The notes: a model not told the origin generated them from the sequence alone. Shown: positions 23,988 through 33,427, counted from the stretch's first letter. The stretch is DNA of 64,000 bases from Neobacillus massiliamazoniensis (GCF_001048695.1 NZ_CVRB01000001.1:1178001-1242000), one strand, 5' to 3'. Numbers and translations: made by a program.

Positions 23988-24757
23988 CCTACTGCCTCTC
24001 CTAGTAACTCGTCTTTTTGAATGGGGCGACCGTAAATTTCAGAGAACTTTTCAATCGTTGCCTCTTCGACAGGTCCATCAAAAACAATCTCTCCGGCATG
24101 CATTCCAATAATTCTTGTTGCGTATTCTCTTGCTAAATCAATGTGATGAAGGTTCACGACGGTGGTAATTCCTAATTCCGTGTTGATTCGTTTTAAGTCG
24201 TCCATTACTTGTTTCGTTGTTAAAGGATCGAGAGAGGCTACAGGTTCATCGGCTAAAATAATTTTTGCCTCTTGCGCTAAGGCACGAGCAATGGAAACAC
24301 GCTGCTGCTGACCACCGGATAACTGATCTGCTCGCGTATAGGCTTTGTCTAATATGTTTACACGCTCTAACGCATCAAAGGCAAGGTTTTCATCCTCTTT
24401 TGGGAATAATCCTAAAACCGTTTTTAAGGTGGAATGATAGCCTACTCGTCCTGATAAAACATTACGAAGAACAGTAGATCGCTTCACTAAGTTGAAGTTT
24501 TGAAAAATCATCCCGATATCACGGCGAATTTTTCTTAAATCAGACCCTTTCGCATGGGTAATCGACTTGCCGTCAATCAAGATTTCGCCATCAGAAATTT
24601 CATTTAATCTATTTATAGAGCGTAATAACGTTGACTTACCTGCGCCAGATAATCCTACTATTACTACAAACTCACCTTTTTCAATTTTTAAGTTGATATT
24701 CTTTAAACCTTGAACACCGTTTGGATAGGTTTTAGAAACATTTTTACATTCAATCAC
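23984..24757 (-). CDS. phnC: Phosphonate-type ABC transporter ATPase PhnC
   Basis: A 257-residue ABC ATPase. Walker [11 protein letters not shown]-loop [21 protein letters not shown], signature [15 protein letters not shown], Walker [14 protein letters not shown] and the switch His in [10 protein letters not shown] are all present. NLVKR and NVLSGR are typical of PhnC. It powers the two PhnE permeases. A hairpin at 24795-24820 separates it from phnD. Confidence 0.93.
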   Translation of the reverse strand: MIECKNVSKTYPNGVQGLKNINLKIEKGEFVVIVGLSGAGKSTLLRSINRLNEISDGEILIDGKSITHAKGSDLRKIRRDIGMIFQNFNLVKRSTVLRNVLSGRVGYHSTLKTVLGLFPKEDENLAFDALERVNILDKAYTRADQLSGGQQQRVSIARALAQEAKIILADEPVASLDPLTTKQVMDDLKRINTELGITTVVNLHHIDLAREYATRIIGMHAGEIVFDGPVEEATIEKFSEIYGRPIQKDELLGEAVG

Positions 24758-24794
24758 TTTTAACCCAACTTTCTTCGTTTGATTGAAAAAACCC

Positions 24795-24820
24795 AGCCAG
24801 TAAGTGAATACCTACTGGCT
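24795..24820 (-). terminator. Inter-cistronic hairpin between phnD and phnC
   Basis: On the minus strand AGCCAGTA pairs with TACTGGCT, followed by GGG and six Ts. This partial terminator or RNA-stabilising stem would let phnD be made in excess over the membrane genes, as is usual for binding proteins. Confidence 0.6.
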
Positions 24821-24841
24821 AAAGTTTGGTAGAAGAATTTT

Positions 24842-25774
24842 TTAATTCGTTTTTACTTTTTTGGAATAATCACGTACGATATCAAATACTTTGTCGTCAG
24901 ATGGTGTGTAGCCTTCATGAGAGTAGATGTCTTTAATGATTTGGTGTCCTTCTGTATCTTTGCCGATCTCAATAAATGCATCTTGAATCTTTTTCTGCCA
25001 CTCTTTATCCATGTCAGGACGAACAGAAATGGTATCATTAGGGATTTTTTGAGTGAATTTAATAACCTTTGTATCATCAAATACTTTTGGATAATCTTTT
25101 TTTACGATATTACGAGCATCTTGGAACACAACGGCTGCATCCACATCGCCATTTAAAAGAGAAATGATGGCTTGGTCATGGCCTTTAACGGTAACACCTT
25201 GTACGTCTTTTGTTGGATCAATATCAAAATCTAGTAAAGTTGCTGCAGGCCATACATATCCAGCTGAAGAAGATACGTCTTGGAATGCGATTTTTTTGCC
25301 TTTTAAATCTTTAATACTATTAATGTTCGAGTCTTTTTTCACGACGAACTCGGATTTATAGAAGTCTACCAACTCGTCCGTAGGTTGACCGGTTTGATTA
25401 TTCACACCAAAACGTTGTGCTTGCAGCAACACATTGGCTGCTTTTTTATCATGTGCCATGACATAAGCCGTTGGTGGTAAGAAGCCAACGTCCACTTTTT
25501 TCGATGCCATTGCTTCAATAATCGTATTATAGTCAGTGGATACACTTACTTTGACAGGAATGCCAAGTTTGTCGCTTAAAAGTTTTTCTAATGGCTTTGC
25601 TTTTGCTTCTAAAGTACCGGCATTTTGCGAAGGAACAAATTGAACAGTTAACTCTTTAGGAACATATGAATCCTTTTTCTCCTCCGAAGCTTTAGAAGTA
25701 CCACATGCACTTAAAAGTCCTGCAGAAAGTGCGAGTGACATTCCGATTGCAGCTAATTTCTTCATTTTGAACAT
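24842..25774 (-). CDS. phnD: Phosphonate-type ABC transporter substrate-binding lipoprotein PhnD
   Basis: A 310-residue lipoprotein. The signal ends in a lipobox, SAGLLSACG, so it should be anchored outside the membrane. The mature part has LTVQFVPSQNAGTLEAKAKPL, YNTIIEAMASKKVDVGFLPPTAYV, and KGKKIAFQDVSSSAGYVWPA, the SSAGY phosphonate/phosphite pocket motif of the PhnD/PtxB family. The ATG at 25774 follows GGGGGA. It is the first gene of phnD-phnC-phnE-phnE. TTTACA-type repeats in its promoter suggest PhoP control. Confidence 0.9.
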   Translation of the reverse strand: MFKMKKLAAIGMSLALSAGLLSACGTSKASEEKKDSYVPKELTVQFVPSQNAGTLEAKAKPLEKLLSDKLGIPVKVSVSTDYNTIIEAMASKKVDVGFLPPTAYVMAHDKKAANVLLQAQRFGVNNQTGQPTDELVDFYKSEFVVKKDSNINSIKDLKGKKIAFQDVSSSAGYVWPAATLLDFDIDPTKDVQGVTVKGHDQAIISLLNGDVDAAVVFQDARNIVKKDYPKVFDDTKVIKFTQKIPNDTISVRPDMDKEWQKKIQDAFIEIGKDTEGHQIIKDIYSHEGYTPSDDKVFDIVRDYSKKVKTN

Positions 25775-25824
25775 CTCTGTGAATCCCCCATTTAAAGAAT
25801 TTTTGTTGTTACAATTGAAATACT

Positions 25825-25873
25825 AACATAGAAAATCATGCACTTTTTGTAAAGAAACGGTAAAGTTTGTAAA
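25825..25873 (-). promoter_or_regulatory. phnD promoter with Pho-box-like repeats
   Basis: Minus-strand -35 TTTACA (25853-25848), a 17-bp spacer and -10 TATGTT (25830-25825). Two more repeats precede it, TTTACC (25864-25859) and TTTACA (25873-25868), giving steps of 9 and 11 bp. This is close to the 11-bp repeats of TT(A/C/T)ACA bound by PhoP in Bacillus. Confidence 0.5.
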
Positions 25874-25920
25874 ATATTCTCCATTTGTGTTTTTTACACA
25901 ATATAATGATATTAAGTAAG

Positions 25921-25985
25921 CTGTGTTAATATTCTTGAAACAATGTTGATTGGAGCGCAAATCAACAGGTAAATTTAACACAGCC
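25921..25985 (+). mobile_element. MITE-like element, 65-bp internal-deletion derivative
   Basis: CTGTGTTAAT...TTAACACAGCC keeps both ends of the element at 17299 and the junction GGAGCGCAAATCAACA but lacks the GC-rich core. The 10-bp ATTAAGTAAG occurs immediately before (25911-25920) and after (25986-25995), a clear target-site duplication. It sits 29 bp upstream of the 5'-nucleotidase start. Confidence 0.85.
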
Positions 25986-26013
25986 ATTAAGTAAGCTGAA
26001 AGGAAGTGGACAT

Positions 26014-27600
26014 ATGCCAGCTGTAGAAGCACGATGTGAAGTAGTGATCTTAGAAACAAGCGATCTTCATGGAAATGTCTTTCCCATTAACTATGGGAAT
26101 CATGAAGAAACGAACGCAGGTCTTGCAAAGATTGCTACGATCATTCAGCAAGAGAGACAAAAGGCGGAGAACACCTTACTGATTGATAATGGCGATGTTC
26201 TTCAAGGCACACCGTTAACCTATCATTATGCGAAATTTCTTTCTGATAAAAAAAATCCCTTGATCGGGGCTCTCAATTATTTACAATATGATGCTGCTAT
26301 TATTGGAAACCATGAGTTTAACTATGGGATGGGTTTGATAAAAAAAGCGGTGAATGAATCTGATTTCCCGTGGCTTTCGGCCAATATTCTAGATGAAAAA
26401 AGAACGGAATCTTTTTTTGGACCGCCCTACGTGATTAAGGAATTTGAAAATGGACTGCGAGTGGCTGTGTTAGGTGTAACCACCCATTACATTCCGAATT
26501 GGGAGAACCCAAGCCATATTGAGGGGTTACATTTTGCAGATGTATTTGAGACCACTCGAAAATGGGTCAAATTTTTACAGGGAAATGAGACGTACGATTT
26601 ACTGGTGGTTTCCTATCATGGAGGCTTTGAACGGGATTTATCGTCAGGGGAGCCTACCGAGTCATTAACTGGTGAGAACCAAGGATATCGGCTGTGCCAT
26701 GAAATAGAAGGAATTGATGTTTTGTTAACGGGTCATCAGCATAGACGGATTATGGAAAATGTGAACGGCATAACTGTCATTCAGCCTGGATCTAATGGAC
26801 AAGCGATTGGGAAGATTACGATCCAATTTCAACTTGATGATGATAAATGGAGGATTGTGGGGAATGCTGCTGAGCTAGTAGAAGTAGACGATTCAACGGC
26901 TACTGATCGAAATGTTTTAGCGTTAGCAGAAGAGTTTGAAAGGCAAACACAGGAATGGCTCGATCAAACCATCGGGGAAATTGTCGGGGACATGACGGTC
27001 TACTCTGCCTTTGAAGTAAGGATAATGGACCATCCATTAATTGAATTCATCAATAGAGTTCAAATGGATGCTGCGGGTGTTGATATATCAAGTACGGCCC
27101 TGTTTCACAATGAGTCACCGGGATTTTCTAACCATGTCACCATGAGAGATATCGTCTCGAATTATATTTATCCTAATACCTTAAAGGTGATCCGTATTTC
27201 CGGGCAGGATCTAAAGGGTGCTTTGGAAAAATGCGCAACCTATTTCACATTAGATGATCATAATCAAATAAAAGTAAATCCTGCTTTTGCTGAACCGAAG
27301 CCCCAACACTACAATTATGATATGTGGGAAGGAATTGAATACGAATTAAATATCTCGAATCCAGTCGGTGCTCGAGTAGTAAAACTTAACTATCATGGTA
27401 AGCCGGTCAATTTTTCCAATCATTATGATGTAGTAATGAATAACTATCGAGCCGGTGGCGGTGGGGACTACGAAATGTTCAAAGACAAACCCGTCATAAA
27501 GGACATTCAAACAGACATGACCGAAATCCTCGCCGACTACTTTCTAAAAAGAAAAACCGTCATCGCAAGCTGTGATGGGAATTGGCGTGTGAGGGTCTGA
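26014..27600 (+). CDS. 5'-nucleotidase/2',3'-cyclic phosphodiesterase-like metallophosphatase, cytoplasmic
   Basis: A 528-residue two-domain UshA-like protein. Metal-site blocks are ETSDLHGN, LLIDNGDVLQG, IIGNHEFNYG, VVSYHGG and LLTGHQHR. The C-terminal nucleotide-binding domain has NYRAGGGGDYEMF. There is no signal peptide (it opens MPAVEARCEVVILETSD), so unlike UshA it should act inside the cell, as YunD does in Bacillus subtilis, to which it is related. GAAAGGAAGTG precedes the ATG. It is divergent from phnDCEE, which may link it to phosphorus recovery. A 65-bp MITE derivative lies in its 5' leader. Confidence 0.87.
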   Translation: MPAVEARCEVVILETSDLHGNVFPINYGNHEETNAGLAKIATIIQQERQKAENTLLIDNGDVLQGTPLTYHYAKFLSDKKNPLIGALNYLQYDAAIIGNHEFNYGMGLIKKAVNESDFPWLSANILDEKRTESFFGPPYVIKEFENGLRVAVLGVTTHYIPNWENPSHIEGLHFADVFETTRKWVKFLQGNETYDLLVVSYHGGFERDLSSGEPTESLTGENQGYRLCHEIEGIDVLLTGHQHRRIMENVNGITVIQPGSNGQAIGKITIQFQLDDDKWRIVGNAAELVEVDDSTATDRNVLALAEEFERQTQEWLDQTIGEIVGDMTVYSAFEVRIMDHPLIEFINRVQMDAAGVDISSTALFHNESPGFSNHVTMRDIVSNYIYPNTLKVIRISGQDLKGALEKCATYFTLDDHNQIKVNPAFAEPKPQHYNYDMWEGIEYELNISNPVGARVVKLNYHGKPVNFSNHYDVVMNNYRAGGGGDYEMFKDKPVIKDIQTDMTEILADYFLKRKTVIASCDGNWRVRV

Positions 27601-27618
27601 CTCTCATTCGGGTGAAAC

Positions 27619-27639
27619 AGCGGGGGGCTGACCCCCGCT
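27619..27639 (+). terminator. GC-rich hairpin after the 5'-nucleotidase
   Basis: AGCGGGGG-GCTGA-CCCCCGCT, with no T-tract. It may serve as a transcription end or be another palindromic repeat. Confidence 0.45.
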
Positions 27640-27759
27640 TATGTATAAATCATTCACTTGAAATAGATGCTAGTAATAGCATGGAACAATAAAAATATTC
27701 CAAGATCTGTAGCTTTAAAAACCAACAAGAGTCTCAAATCATTAGGTGTGATACTTAAA

Positions 27760-27975
27760 GTGAAAATAATCCTTCTCTTTTTCTGCTTATTCAGTTTAAG
27801 CATAGTACTAGACATAACCATGTACATGTTAACAGGGATGAAATTCAGTCTAAAAAATATCACGAATCATTTTGAGATGATGTCTTCACCAGAATTCATC
27901 ATCTTGTTTGCTTTGCTATTCTTTTTATTGATGAATCCTATTGTTGCTCACTTTAGAAAAAGCAAAGCTAAATAA
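27760..27975 (+). CDS. Small germinant-receptor D-subunit-like protein (convergent copy)
   Basis: A 71-residue protein with two hydrophobic helices (IILLFFCLFSLSIVLDITMYM and FIILFALLFFLLMNPIVAHF) and the block MYMLTGMKFSLKN between them. It aligns with the in-operon gene at 29147-29374 (MKI...CLLS...DMLTG). GTG at 27760 follows AGGTGTG; the upstream part of the frame is not convincing. Its position opposite the receptor operon, with stops only 10 bp apart, is odd for a receptor subunit. Confidence 0.6.
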   Translation: MKIILLFFCLFSLSIVLDITMYMLTGMKFSLKNITNHFEMMSSPEFIILFALLFFLLMNPIVAHFRKSKAK

Positions 27976-27985
27976 ATTTTTCATC

Positions 27986-29116
27986 TTAAACAGTGGAATT
28001 TGGAGATGAATGCCGAGAACTAATTCGCTTTCGAATAAGAGCAACCACTAAAAGAAGGATAGGTATCACCAATGAAAAAAGGATAAAAATAGACTTCAGA
28101 GAAAAATCTCCAATTACAAGATGCTGTGAAAAATTGCTTGCAATCATTATCGACGAGAAAAGAATTACTATTCCAATAGGTATCACAAGGTCTTTATGGT
28201 TTTTCATGTTAAACAAGTCTGTTGCCCCGATAACCGCTGCGTAGAAAAAGACGGCTACTTTGAAGAAGTCCCCCATGATCAATGCGATCACTACGATAAT
28301 ATCTAGACGTTGCAGAAACTGAGCGATATTTACTTTGCTAATCGTAGTTAACAAAGGGAATGCCGTTCGACTGGCAATATCTGCACCTAAAACGGTAATC
28401 TCAACTAGAGAAATCAGACATAAAATCATTCCGCTAAGTACCATAGCTGATATCCCTATTTTTATTCCGAATTGAGGCTTGGCCAAATTGGCTAGAATCA
28501 TCGTAAAGCAAATCGTTTCACCGAAAGGGAACATAAACATTCTCGGATAGGCAGCTGTTATGACCGGGTACCACCCCTTTGCAAGCATAGGATGTAGATT
28601 CTTTAAATCAATAAGACCGGAACATATAATAAGAAGACTTCCTATCAACCCTAACAAGATGATTATAATAATATAAATTTCCCCTGTTCTCGCAAGTACT
28701 TCCAAACCATTGTACAAAACATAACCGATGGCAATGATCATTAAAGCGTTAAGTGCAAACAATGGCGTTTGGTCATACATTGATGTTTGTAAAAATTCTC
28801 CTCCATCTCGCAAGTCTCTCGCAGCCCCATAAATAAAGAACAGAATATAAAAAAAGCTTATGAATGAACCTATATATTTCCCCAAAATCTGTTTTGTGTA
28901 GCTCGTTAAAAGAATACCTGGATATAAACGTGAAAGAAGTCCATAAAAGAGAAATAAACCAGATCCTCCAACTAAACCAAGAAGAATGGTAATCCAAGCG
29001 TCTTGTTTGACAGTCAAACCTAACGGAACAACAATCGCTGTACCTAATTCAAACAGAATGATCAAGGAAAACAGCTGCTTACCACTAATTCTTACATTCT
29101 CCACGACGAACTTCAC
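27986..29116 (-). CDS. Spore germinant receptor B subunit (GerB/GerKB family), second copy in the operon
   Basis: A 376-residue, ten-helix APC-superfamily spore permease. It opens with ISGKQLFSLIILFELGTAIV, and KQDAWITILLGLVGG is characteristic of the B subunit, which contributes to the germinant pocket in the spore inner membrane. It is clearly homologous to the gene at 29397-30521 in the same operon. A receptor operon carrying two different B subunits could yield two receptor specificities with one A and C pair. Confidence 0.88.
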   Translation of the reverse strand: MKFVVENVRISGKQLFSLIILFELGTAIVVPLGLTVKQDAWITILLGLVGGSGLFLFYGLLSRLYPGILLTSYTKQILGKYIGSFISFFYILFFIYGAARDLRDGGEFLQTSMYDQTPLFALNALMIIAIGYVLYNGLEVLARTGEIYIIIIILLGLIGSLLIICSGLIDLKNLHPMLAKGWYPVITAAYPRMFMFPFGETICFTMILANLAKPQFGIKIGISAMVLSGMILCLISLVEITVLGADIASRTAFPLLTTISKVNIAQFLQRLDIIVVIALIMGDFFKVAVFFYAAVIGATDLFNMKNHKDLVIPIGIVILFSSIMIASNFSQHLVIGDFSLKSIFILFSLVIPILLLVVALIRKRISSRHSSPNSTV

Positions 29117-29146
29117 CTCTTTTTATGCGATCCATTTTTTGTTTAC

Positions 29147-29374
29147 TTATTTTTCATTTGCCTTTTGTTCCTGAATATAAAAAGAAACCTCAATAGCAAC
29201 CCAAATGAAAATCAATATAATGGTGGTCACTACTTCTGATCCGGTTTTTACTGTAAAAGGAAATAAAAGATTTTGTAAGGATTGTTTCAAAGATACCCCA
29301 GTCAGCATATCTAACGAGACATTCAGAGTCATACTTAATAGACAAAGAAAGAGAAATACCATCCATATCTTCAT
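29147..29374 (-). CDS. Germinant receptor D-subunit-like small membrane protein
   Basis: A 75-residue protein with two membrane helices (IWMVFLFLCLLSMTLNVSL and VVTTIILIFIWVAIEVSFYI) and an MLTGVSLKQS block. It sits between the two B-subunit genes. Small two-helix D proteins of this size are found in or beside receptor operons in Bacillus and modulate receptor response. The ATG at 29374 follows AAGGAG. Assignment rests on size, topology and position. Confidence 0.7.
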   Translation of the reverse strand: MKIWMVFLFLCLLSMTLNVSLDMLTGVSLKQSLQNLLFPFTVKTGSEVVTTIILIFIWVAIEVSFYIQEQKANEK

Positions 29375-29396
29375 GTCTATCGATACTCCTTTTCAC

Positions 29397-30521
29397 TTAT
29401 GATTTTTGAGGAGCGCTTTTGGAATGCTTGGTGTTCCATTGCTTTCGAAACCAGGAAATAGCAAGAAGCAATAAAGGAATTCCTGTTTGAAGGGGAAGAT
29501 GAAGATAGATCGGCACCACCTTTAAGCCTTCAATTAAGTGGTCTGTAAAATTATGTGCGATCTGCATTGAAGAAAACAAGATGATCATCCCGGTAGGAAA
29601 TATTAGTCTGCGATGCTTTTTTACCTTAAACAGGTCACTTGTTCCCATTACTGCAGCATAATAAAAGAGCGATATTTTAATGAATCCACCAATAATTAAG
29701 GTTAAGATCACCATCATGTCTAAGCGCTGTAATAAATTCATAATATTGACTTTGCCGATGGTTAGCAGCAAGGGAAAGGTTGCCCGACTAGAAATATTCA
29801 CACCTAAAACTGCAATATTAGTGATGGTTGCTACCATTAAGACAATGGCGCTTCCAGTTATAGCGGCATATCCAAGTTTCACAGCTTGCTGCGGTTTATT
29901 TAAATAAGGAAGAATCATCGTAAAGATAATCATTTCCCCAAAAGGAAAAGTAAACGTAAGAGGGAACGCCGTATTCAATACAGGCTTCCATCCTTTTTCA
30001 AGAATTGGCAGCAAATTCTTCATATCTGCTATGCCGGAAATAAAAATCAAGATGATGCCCAAAAGCCCTAAGGTAAGCATCATTAAAAATAATATCCAAC
30101 CTGTTCTAACGAAAGCCTCAATGCCTTTATGCAAGACATATGCGATTGTCACGATCATCAAACTATTAATGACAAACAAAGGGGTTTGATCATAAGCAGA
30201 GCTTATTAAAAGTTCACCAAAATCCCTTAATACACGGGAAGAGAGGTAAATAAAATACATTATATAAATCAAGCCTAAAAACCAACCTATATATTTGCCT
30301 AAGATTTTTTGCAAATAGCCTGTTAAAGGAAGAGTGGGATATTGGAGAAAAAGATACATGTAAATTCCTAAAATGATGACTCCTCCCACCCAACCGAATA
30401 GGATGGCCAACCAAGCATCTTTCTTTGCATCCATCCCTAATCCAATGACAAGAGCACTTCCTAATTCAAATAGAACCATTATCGCGAACAATTGCCCACT
30501 GGTGATCTTGACTTTTTCCAT
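29397..30521 (-). CDS. Spore germinant receptor B subunit (GerB family)
   Basis: A 374-residue spore permease with about ten helices: ITSGQLFAIMVLFELGSAL, KKDAWLAILFGWVGG and FPFGEMIIFTMILPYL are B-subunit hallmarks. It follows the C subunit by 24 bp and precedes the D-like gene. It provides the germinant-binding membrane subunit of the A-C-B complex in the spore inner membrane. The ligand cannot be read from sequence. Confidence 0.9.
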   Translation of the reverse strand: MEKVKITSGQLFAIMVLFELGSALVIGLGMDAKKDAWLAILFGWVGGVIILGIYMYLFLQYPTLPLTGYLQKILGKYIGWFLGLIYIMYFIYLSSRVLRDFGELLISSAYDQTPLFVINSLMIVTIAYVLHKGIEAFVRTGWILFLMMLTLGLLGIILIFISGIADMKNLLPILEKGWKPVLNTAFPLTFTFPFGEMIIFTMILPYLNKPQQAVKLGYAAITGSAIVLMVATITNIAVLGVNISSRATFPLLLTIGKVNIMNLLQRLDMMVILTLIIGGFIKISLFYYAAVMGTSDLFKVKKHRRLIFPTGMIILFSSMQIAHNFTDHLIEGLKVVPIYLHLPLQTGIPLLLLAISWFRKQWNTKHSKSAPQKS

Positions 30522-30545
30522 GGATTTTAGTCCCCTTGTTCATTC

Positions 30546-31769
30546 TTACTTTGACTGTTCCTCTAATATATATGGCTTAATTCCCATGCCTGGTCTGCGG
30601 ATAAACGCCTCTACATCCACTTGTACTTGAATATCTGAAAATGTGTTGTCCCAATTTTGTTTCAATTTTTCCCATTCCTTCGGGTATTGCCGGTTTACCA
30701 CTTCGCCAAAGCCAAAAATATCGCTTTTCTCTTTTTGTGCGATTTTAACAGCTGATAGCACTTCCTTCTTCGTTTCCTTCATCCATTCTTTTTCTAATTT
30801 TGCAATTTCTTTAGGGTTACTTAAGTCAGCTGGACACTTCACTTCAGCCACATTGCCTTCTTCACGAACTAAGATGTGGATGACTGGCTTTCCATCCTTA
30901 AACGTTGTTTTCACCTTCGTTTTTGATCCCGTGGCTTCAATGGCTATTCCGTCCTTTTTTTTCTGACAATTCAATTTAACAATCGTACTTTTAACTTTAT
31001 TTTTTACCAGCATAAATCCGCGTGACTCCCCATTGTCCATCCAATCCTGCAATTTTCCTCCTTTGAAAATCGCTATTCCACTTATTTCAAGTATAGCTAG
31101 AGGTTTGGCCTGTTCCACATTTGCTTTTAACTCCCCTTGTTTTATGTCCCCTAACACCTTAACCCCGCTAATTGCTGGTTGACTACCATCACTGACTAAT
31201 GCCCTAATGACATCATCTATTTCCGTTTTTATATTTTCCGCCCATACTTTTTCAGTGGACTCCAATTTATCCACAGTGCTATATCCTGAAATTCTTTCAA
31301 GGGGTGTAATCATACTAAGCACTGATTCCGCTGTAGTCCCTCTAGCGATGAGAATACTTGATGTCAATCGAGCCTCACGGGCTCTTTCAAATAAATCGAA
31401 TAATTCACTAATTCCTTCCTTTGCGACCGTTTCTCCGATAATAACTAGTCTTATATGAGCAAAAAACAATTGCCTCGGCACCTTACGTGAAGTTTTACGG
31501 ATTGCTTCAAAGAGAGTAGATCCCGTTCCAGTAGTAACAAACACCGCTGTTGCCTTTCCTCCTCCTCCTCCTGTTGTCCCTGCAGTGTTTTCACTCGGAT
31601 TAATAATTTGAAAGGAAACACGATATTCATTCTTTTTAGGAGATTTATCAATCCCAATTGCTGAAACGATGGCCAAAGTGGATAGCTCCCTGCTGTTCCA
31701 ACAGCCAGTCAGCAAGGGGATGCTAATGCTAAACAGCATGAGAACGATGATGAAACGACTCACTTTCAC
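30546..31769 (-). CDS. Spore germinant receptor C subunit lipoprotein (GerC family)
   Basis: A 407-residue Ger(x)C lipoprotein. The signal peptide ends with the lipobox PLLTGCW, then NSRELSTLAIVSAIGID, the standard GerC opening. The ATG at 31769 overlaps the A-subunit stop by four bases. It should be lipidated by Lgt and face the space outside the inner spore membrane as part of the receptor. A run of Gly (GTTGGGGGKA) forms a flexible loop near residue 65. Confidence 0.92.
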   Translation of the reverse strand: MKVSRFIIVLMLFSISIPLLTGCWNSRELSTLAIVSAIGIDKSPKKNEYRVSFQIINPSENTAGTTGGGGGKATAVFVTTGTGSTLFEAIRKTSRKVPRQLFFAHIRLVIIGETVAKEGISELFDLFERAREARLTSSILIARGTTAESVLSMITPLERISGYSTVDKLESTEKVWAENIKTEIDDVIRALVSDGSQPAISGVKVLGDIKQGELKANVEQAKPLAILEISGIAIFKGGKLQDWMDNGESRGFMLVKNKVKSTIVKLNCQKKKDGIAIEATGSKTKVKTTFKDGKPVIHILVREEGNVAEVKCPADLSNPKEIAKLEKEWMKETKKEVLSAVKIAQKEKSDIFGFGEVVNRQYPKEWEKLKQNWDNTFSDIQVQVDVEAFIRRPGMGIKPYILEEQSK

Positions 31770-33382
31770 TCCTTATTCTCCTTCTCATCCTTAGTCTTGG
31801 TCCCACTTTGCTCGAAAGATGGATGTGGATTTCCGCTTTCCATTATTTTGTCATTCTGACTAATCAAGTGTTGCCGAGTAAAAAGCTGCTTTAAGGGGAA
31901 GCGAAGAATAGCATCTTTCTGGCCTTCGAGTATGAATGGAGAAAAGGGAGCCAAGTAAGGAAAGCCGAAAGAACGTAAACTGTTCAAATGGGCAATGATG
32001 ATGATTATGCCTAAGGTAAGTCCGTAAAATCCAAACGTTGCAGCTAAGATCATTAAGATAAAACGAATAAGCCGTGCTGACGCTGCAAGATCATAAGCAG
32101 GAGTGGCAAAGCTGGCTATCCCAGTAATAGCGACAATAATGACCATCTGCGGGGAGACAATTCCTGCTTGAACTGCTGCCTGTCCCAATACAAGAGCACC
32201 TACAATCGATACCGCTTGTCCTACTGCCCGGGGCATACGAATTCCCGCTTCACGCAGCAGTTCAAAAGTAGCCTCCATTAGTAATGCTTCCACAAACGCG
32301 GGAAATGGAACCCCTTCCCTAGAGGATGCTAGGCTAATTAAAAGGGTAGTTGGAATCATCTCCTGATGAAACGTAATGGCTGCAATGTAAATAGAAGGAG
32401 CTACTAGTGAAATGAAAAAACTAACATATCGCAATATCCTTAAGAAGATGGCAAGATTGTATCGATAACTATAATCATCAGGGGATTGAAAAAATTGTAC
32501 AAATAAAGTTGGTACAATCAGGACAAATGGGGATCCGTCAACAAGGATGGCAATCCTTCCTTCTAATAAATTCCCAGCTACACTATCCGGTCTTTCGGTA
32601 CTGTAAATGGTAGGAAAAGGAGAGGATGTATGATCCTCAATGAAGTGCTCGATATTGCCCGAGTCCAGAATCCTATCCGTCTTAATCTCATTCAAACGTT
32701 TTTTGACTTCTTGTATGAGCTCCTCATTAATAATTCCCTTTATATACATAATCGCAATGTTTGTATGCGTTTCCTGGCCTATTCTCATCGTTTCCAACCA
32801 AAGATTGGAGCTTGCAATCCGCCGGCGAATAAGGGATATATTGGTTCCAATCGATTCATTGAAACAATCCTTTGGTCCGCGAATCGTAACCTGAGTGGTC
32901 GGTTCAGTAATCCCCCTCATTTCTCCACCTTTTGTCTCACCGCTAATTGCTTCCGTGCAGCCATCAATCAAAATAACCGTGTCACCAGATAAAATCGATA
33001 AGATCAACTCATTCCAGTCACGTATGATTTTTATTTTTTGAACAGTCAAGGCGTTATTCTTAATAAATTCAAAAACATTTTCTTTCGAAACGGTTACTTG
33101 CTCCTTTTTAATCATCAAGGAGCGATTTAAAAAAAATCCAGCTAAATTCTTGTCGACCAGCCCATCTGTATAGACTGCTGCGACTTGTACCGACGAATGA
33201 ATCATATCAAAATCACGGATAATCACATCAGAACTGTTTCCAACTAATTGTTTGATTCGTTGCAAATTTTCACTTAACTTAGAAGAAATAGATGTGTCCT
33301 CATTACTGCTGAGGGGGATTTTAGTTTCTTTTTGTTTCTTACTCTCCTGTTTATTGATTAAACGCATCCGAATCCGTTTCAT
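31766..33382 (-). CDS. Spore germinant receptor A subunit (GerA family)
   Basis: A 538-residue protein of the GerA/SpoVAF family. Start chosen at the ATG at 33382 after GAGGGAATTCAA rather than at 33412. A large N-terminal soluble region contains EPTTQVTIRGPKDCF, NIALIRRRI-type and PTIYSTERPDSVAGNLLEGRIAILVDGSPF motifs, followed by about five membrane helices including SLASSREGVPFPAFVEAL, ELLREAGIRMP and GALVLGQAAV. GerA proteins form ring-shaped ion channels that open on germinant binding. First gene of the A-C-B-D-B' operon. Confidence 0.93.
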   Translation of the reverse strand: MKRIRMRLINKQESKKQKETKIPLSSNEDTSISSKLSENLQRIKQLVGNSSDVIIRDFDMIHSSVQVAAVYTDGLVDKNLAGFFLNRSLMIKKEQVTVSKENVFEFIKNNALTVQKIKIIRDWNELILSILSGDTVILIDGCTEAISGETKGGEMRGITEPTTQVTIRGPKDCFNESIGTNISLIRRRIASSNLWLETMRIGQETHTNIAIMYIKGIINEELIQEVKKRLNEIKTDRILDSGNIEHFIEDHTSSPFPTIYSTERPDSVAGNLLEGRIAILVDGSPFVLIVPTLFVQFFQSPDDYSYRYNLAIFLRILRYVSFFISLVAPSIYIAAITFHQEMIPTTLLISLASSREGVPFPAFVEALLMEATFELLREAGIRMPRAVGQAVSIVGALVLGQAAVQAGIVSPQMVIIVAITGIASFATPAYDLAASARLIRFILMILAATFGFYGLTLGIIIIIAHLNSLRSFGFPYLAPFSPFILEGQKDAILRFPLKQLFTRQHLISQNDKIMESGNPHPSFEQSGTKTKDEKENKE

Positions 33383-33427
33383 TTGAATTCCCTCATTCGC
33401 TCTTTTATACATAACAATTATTTGTAA

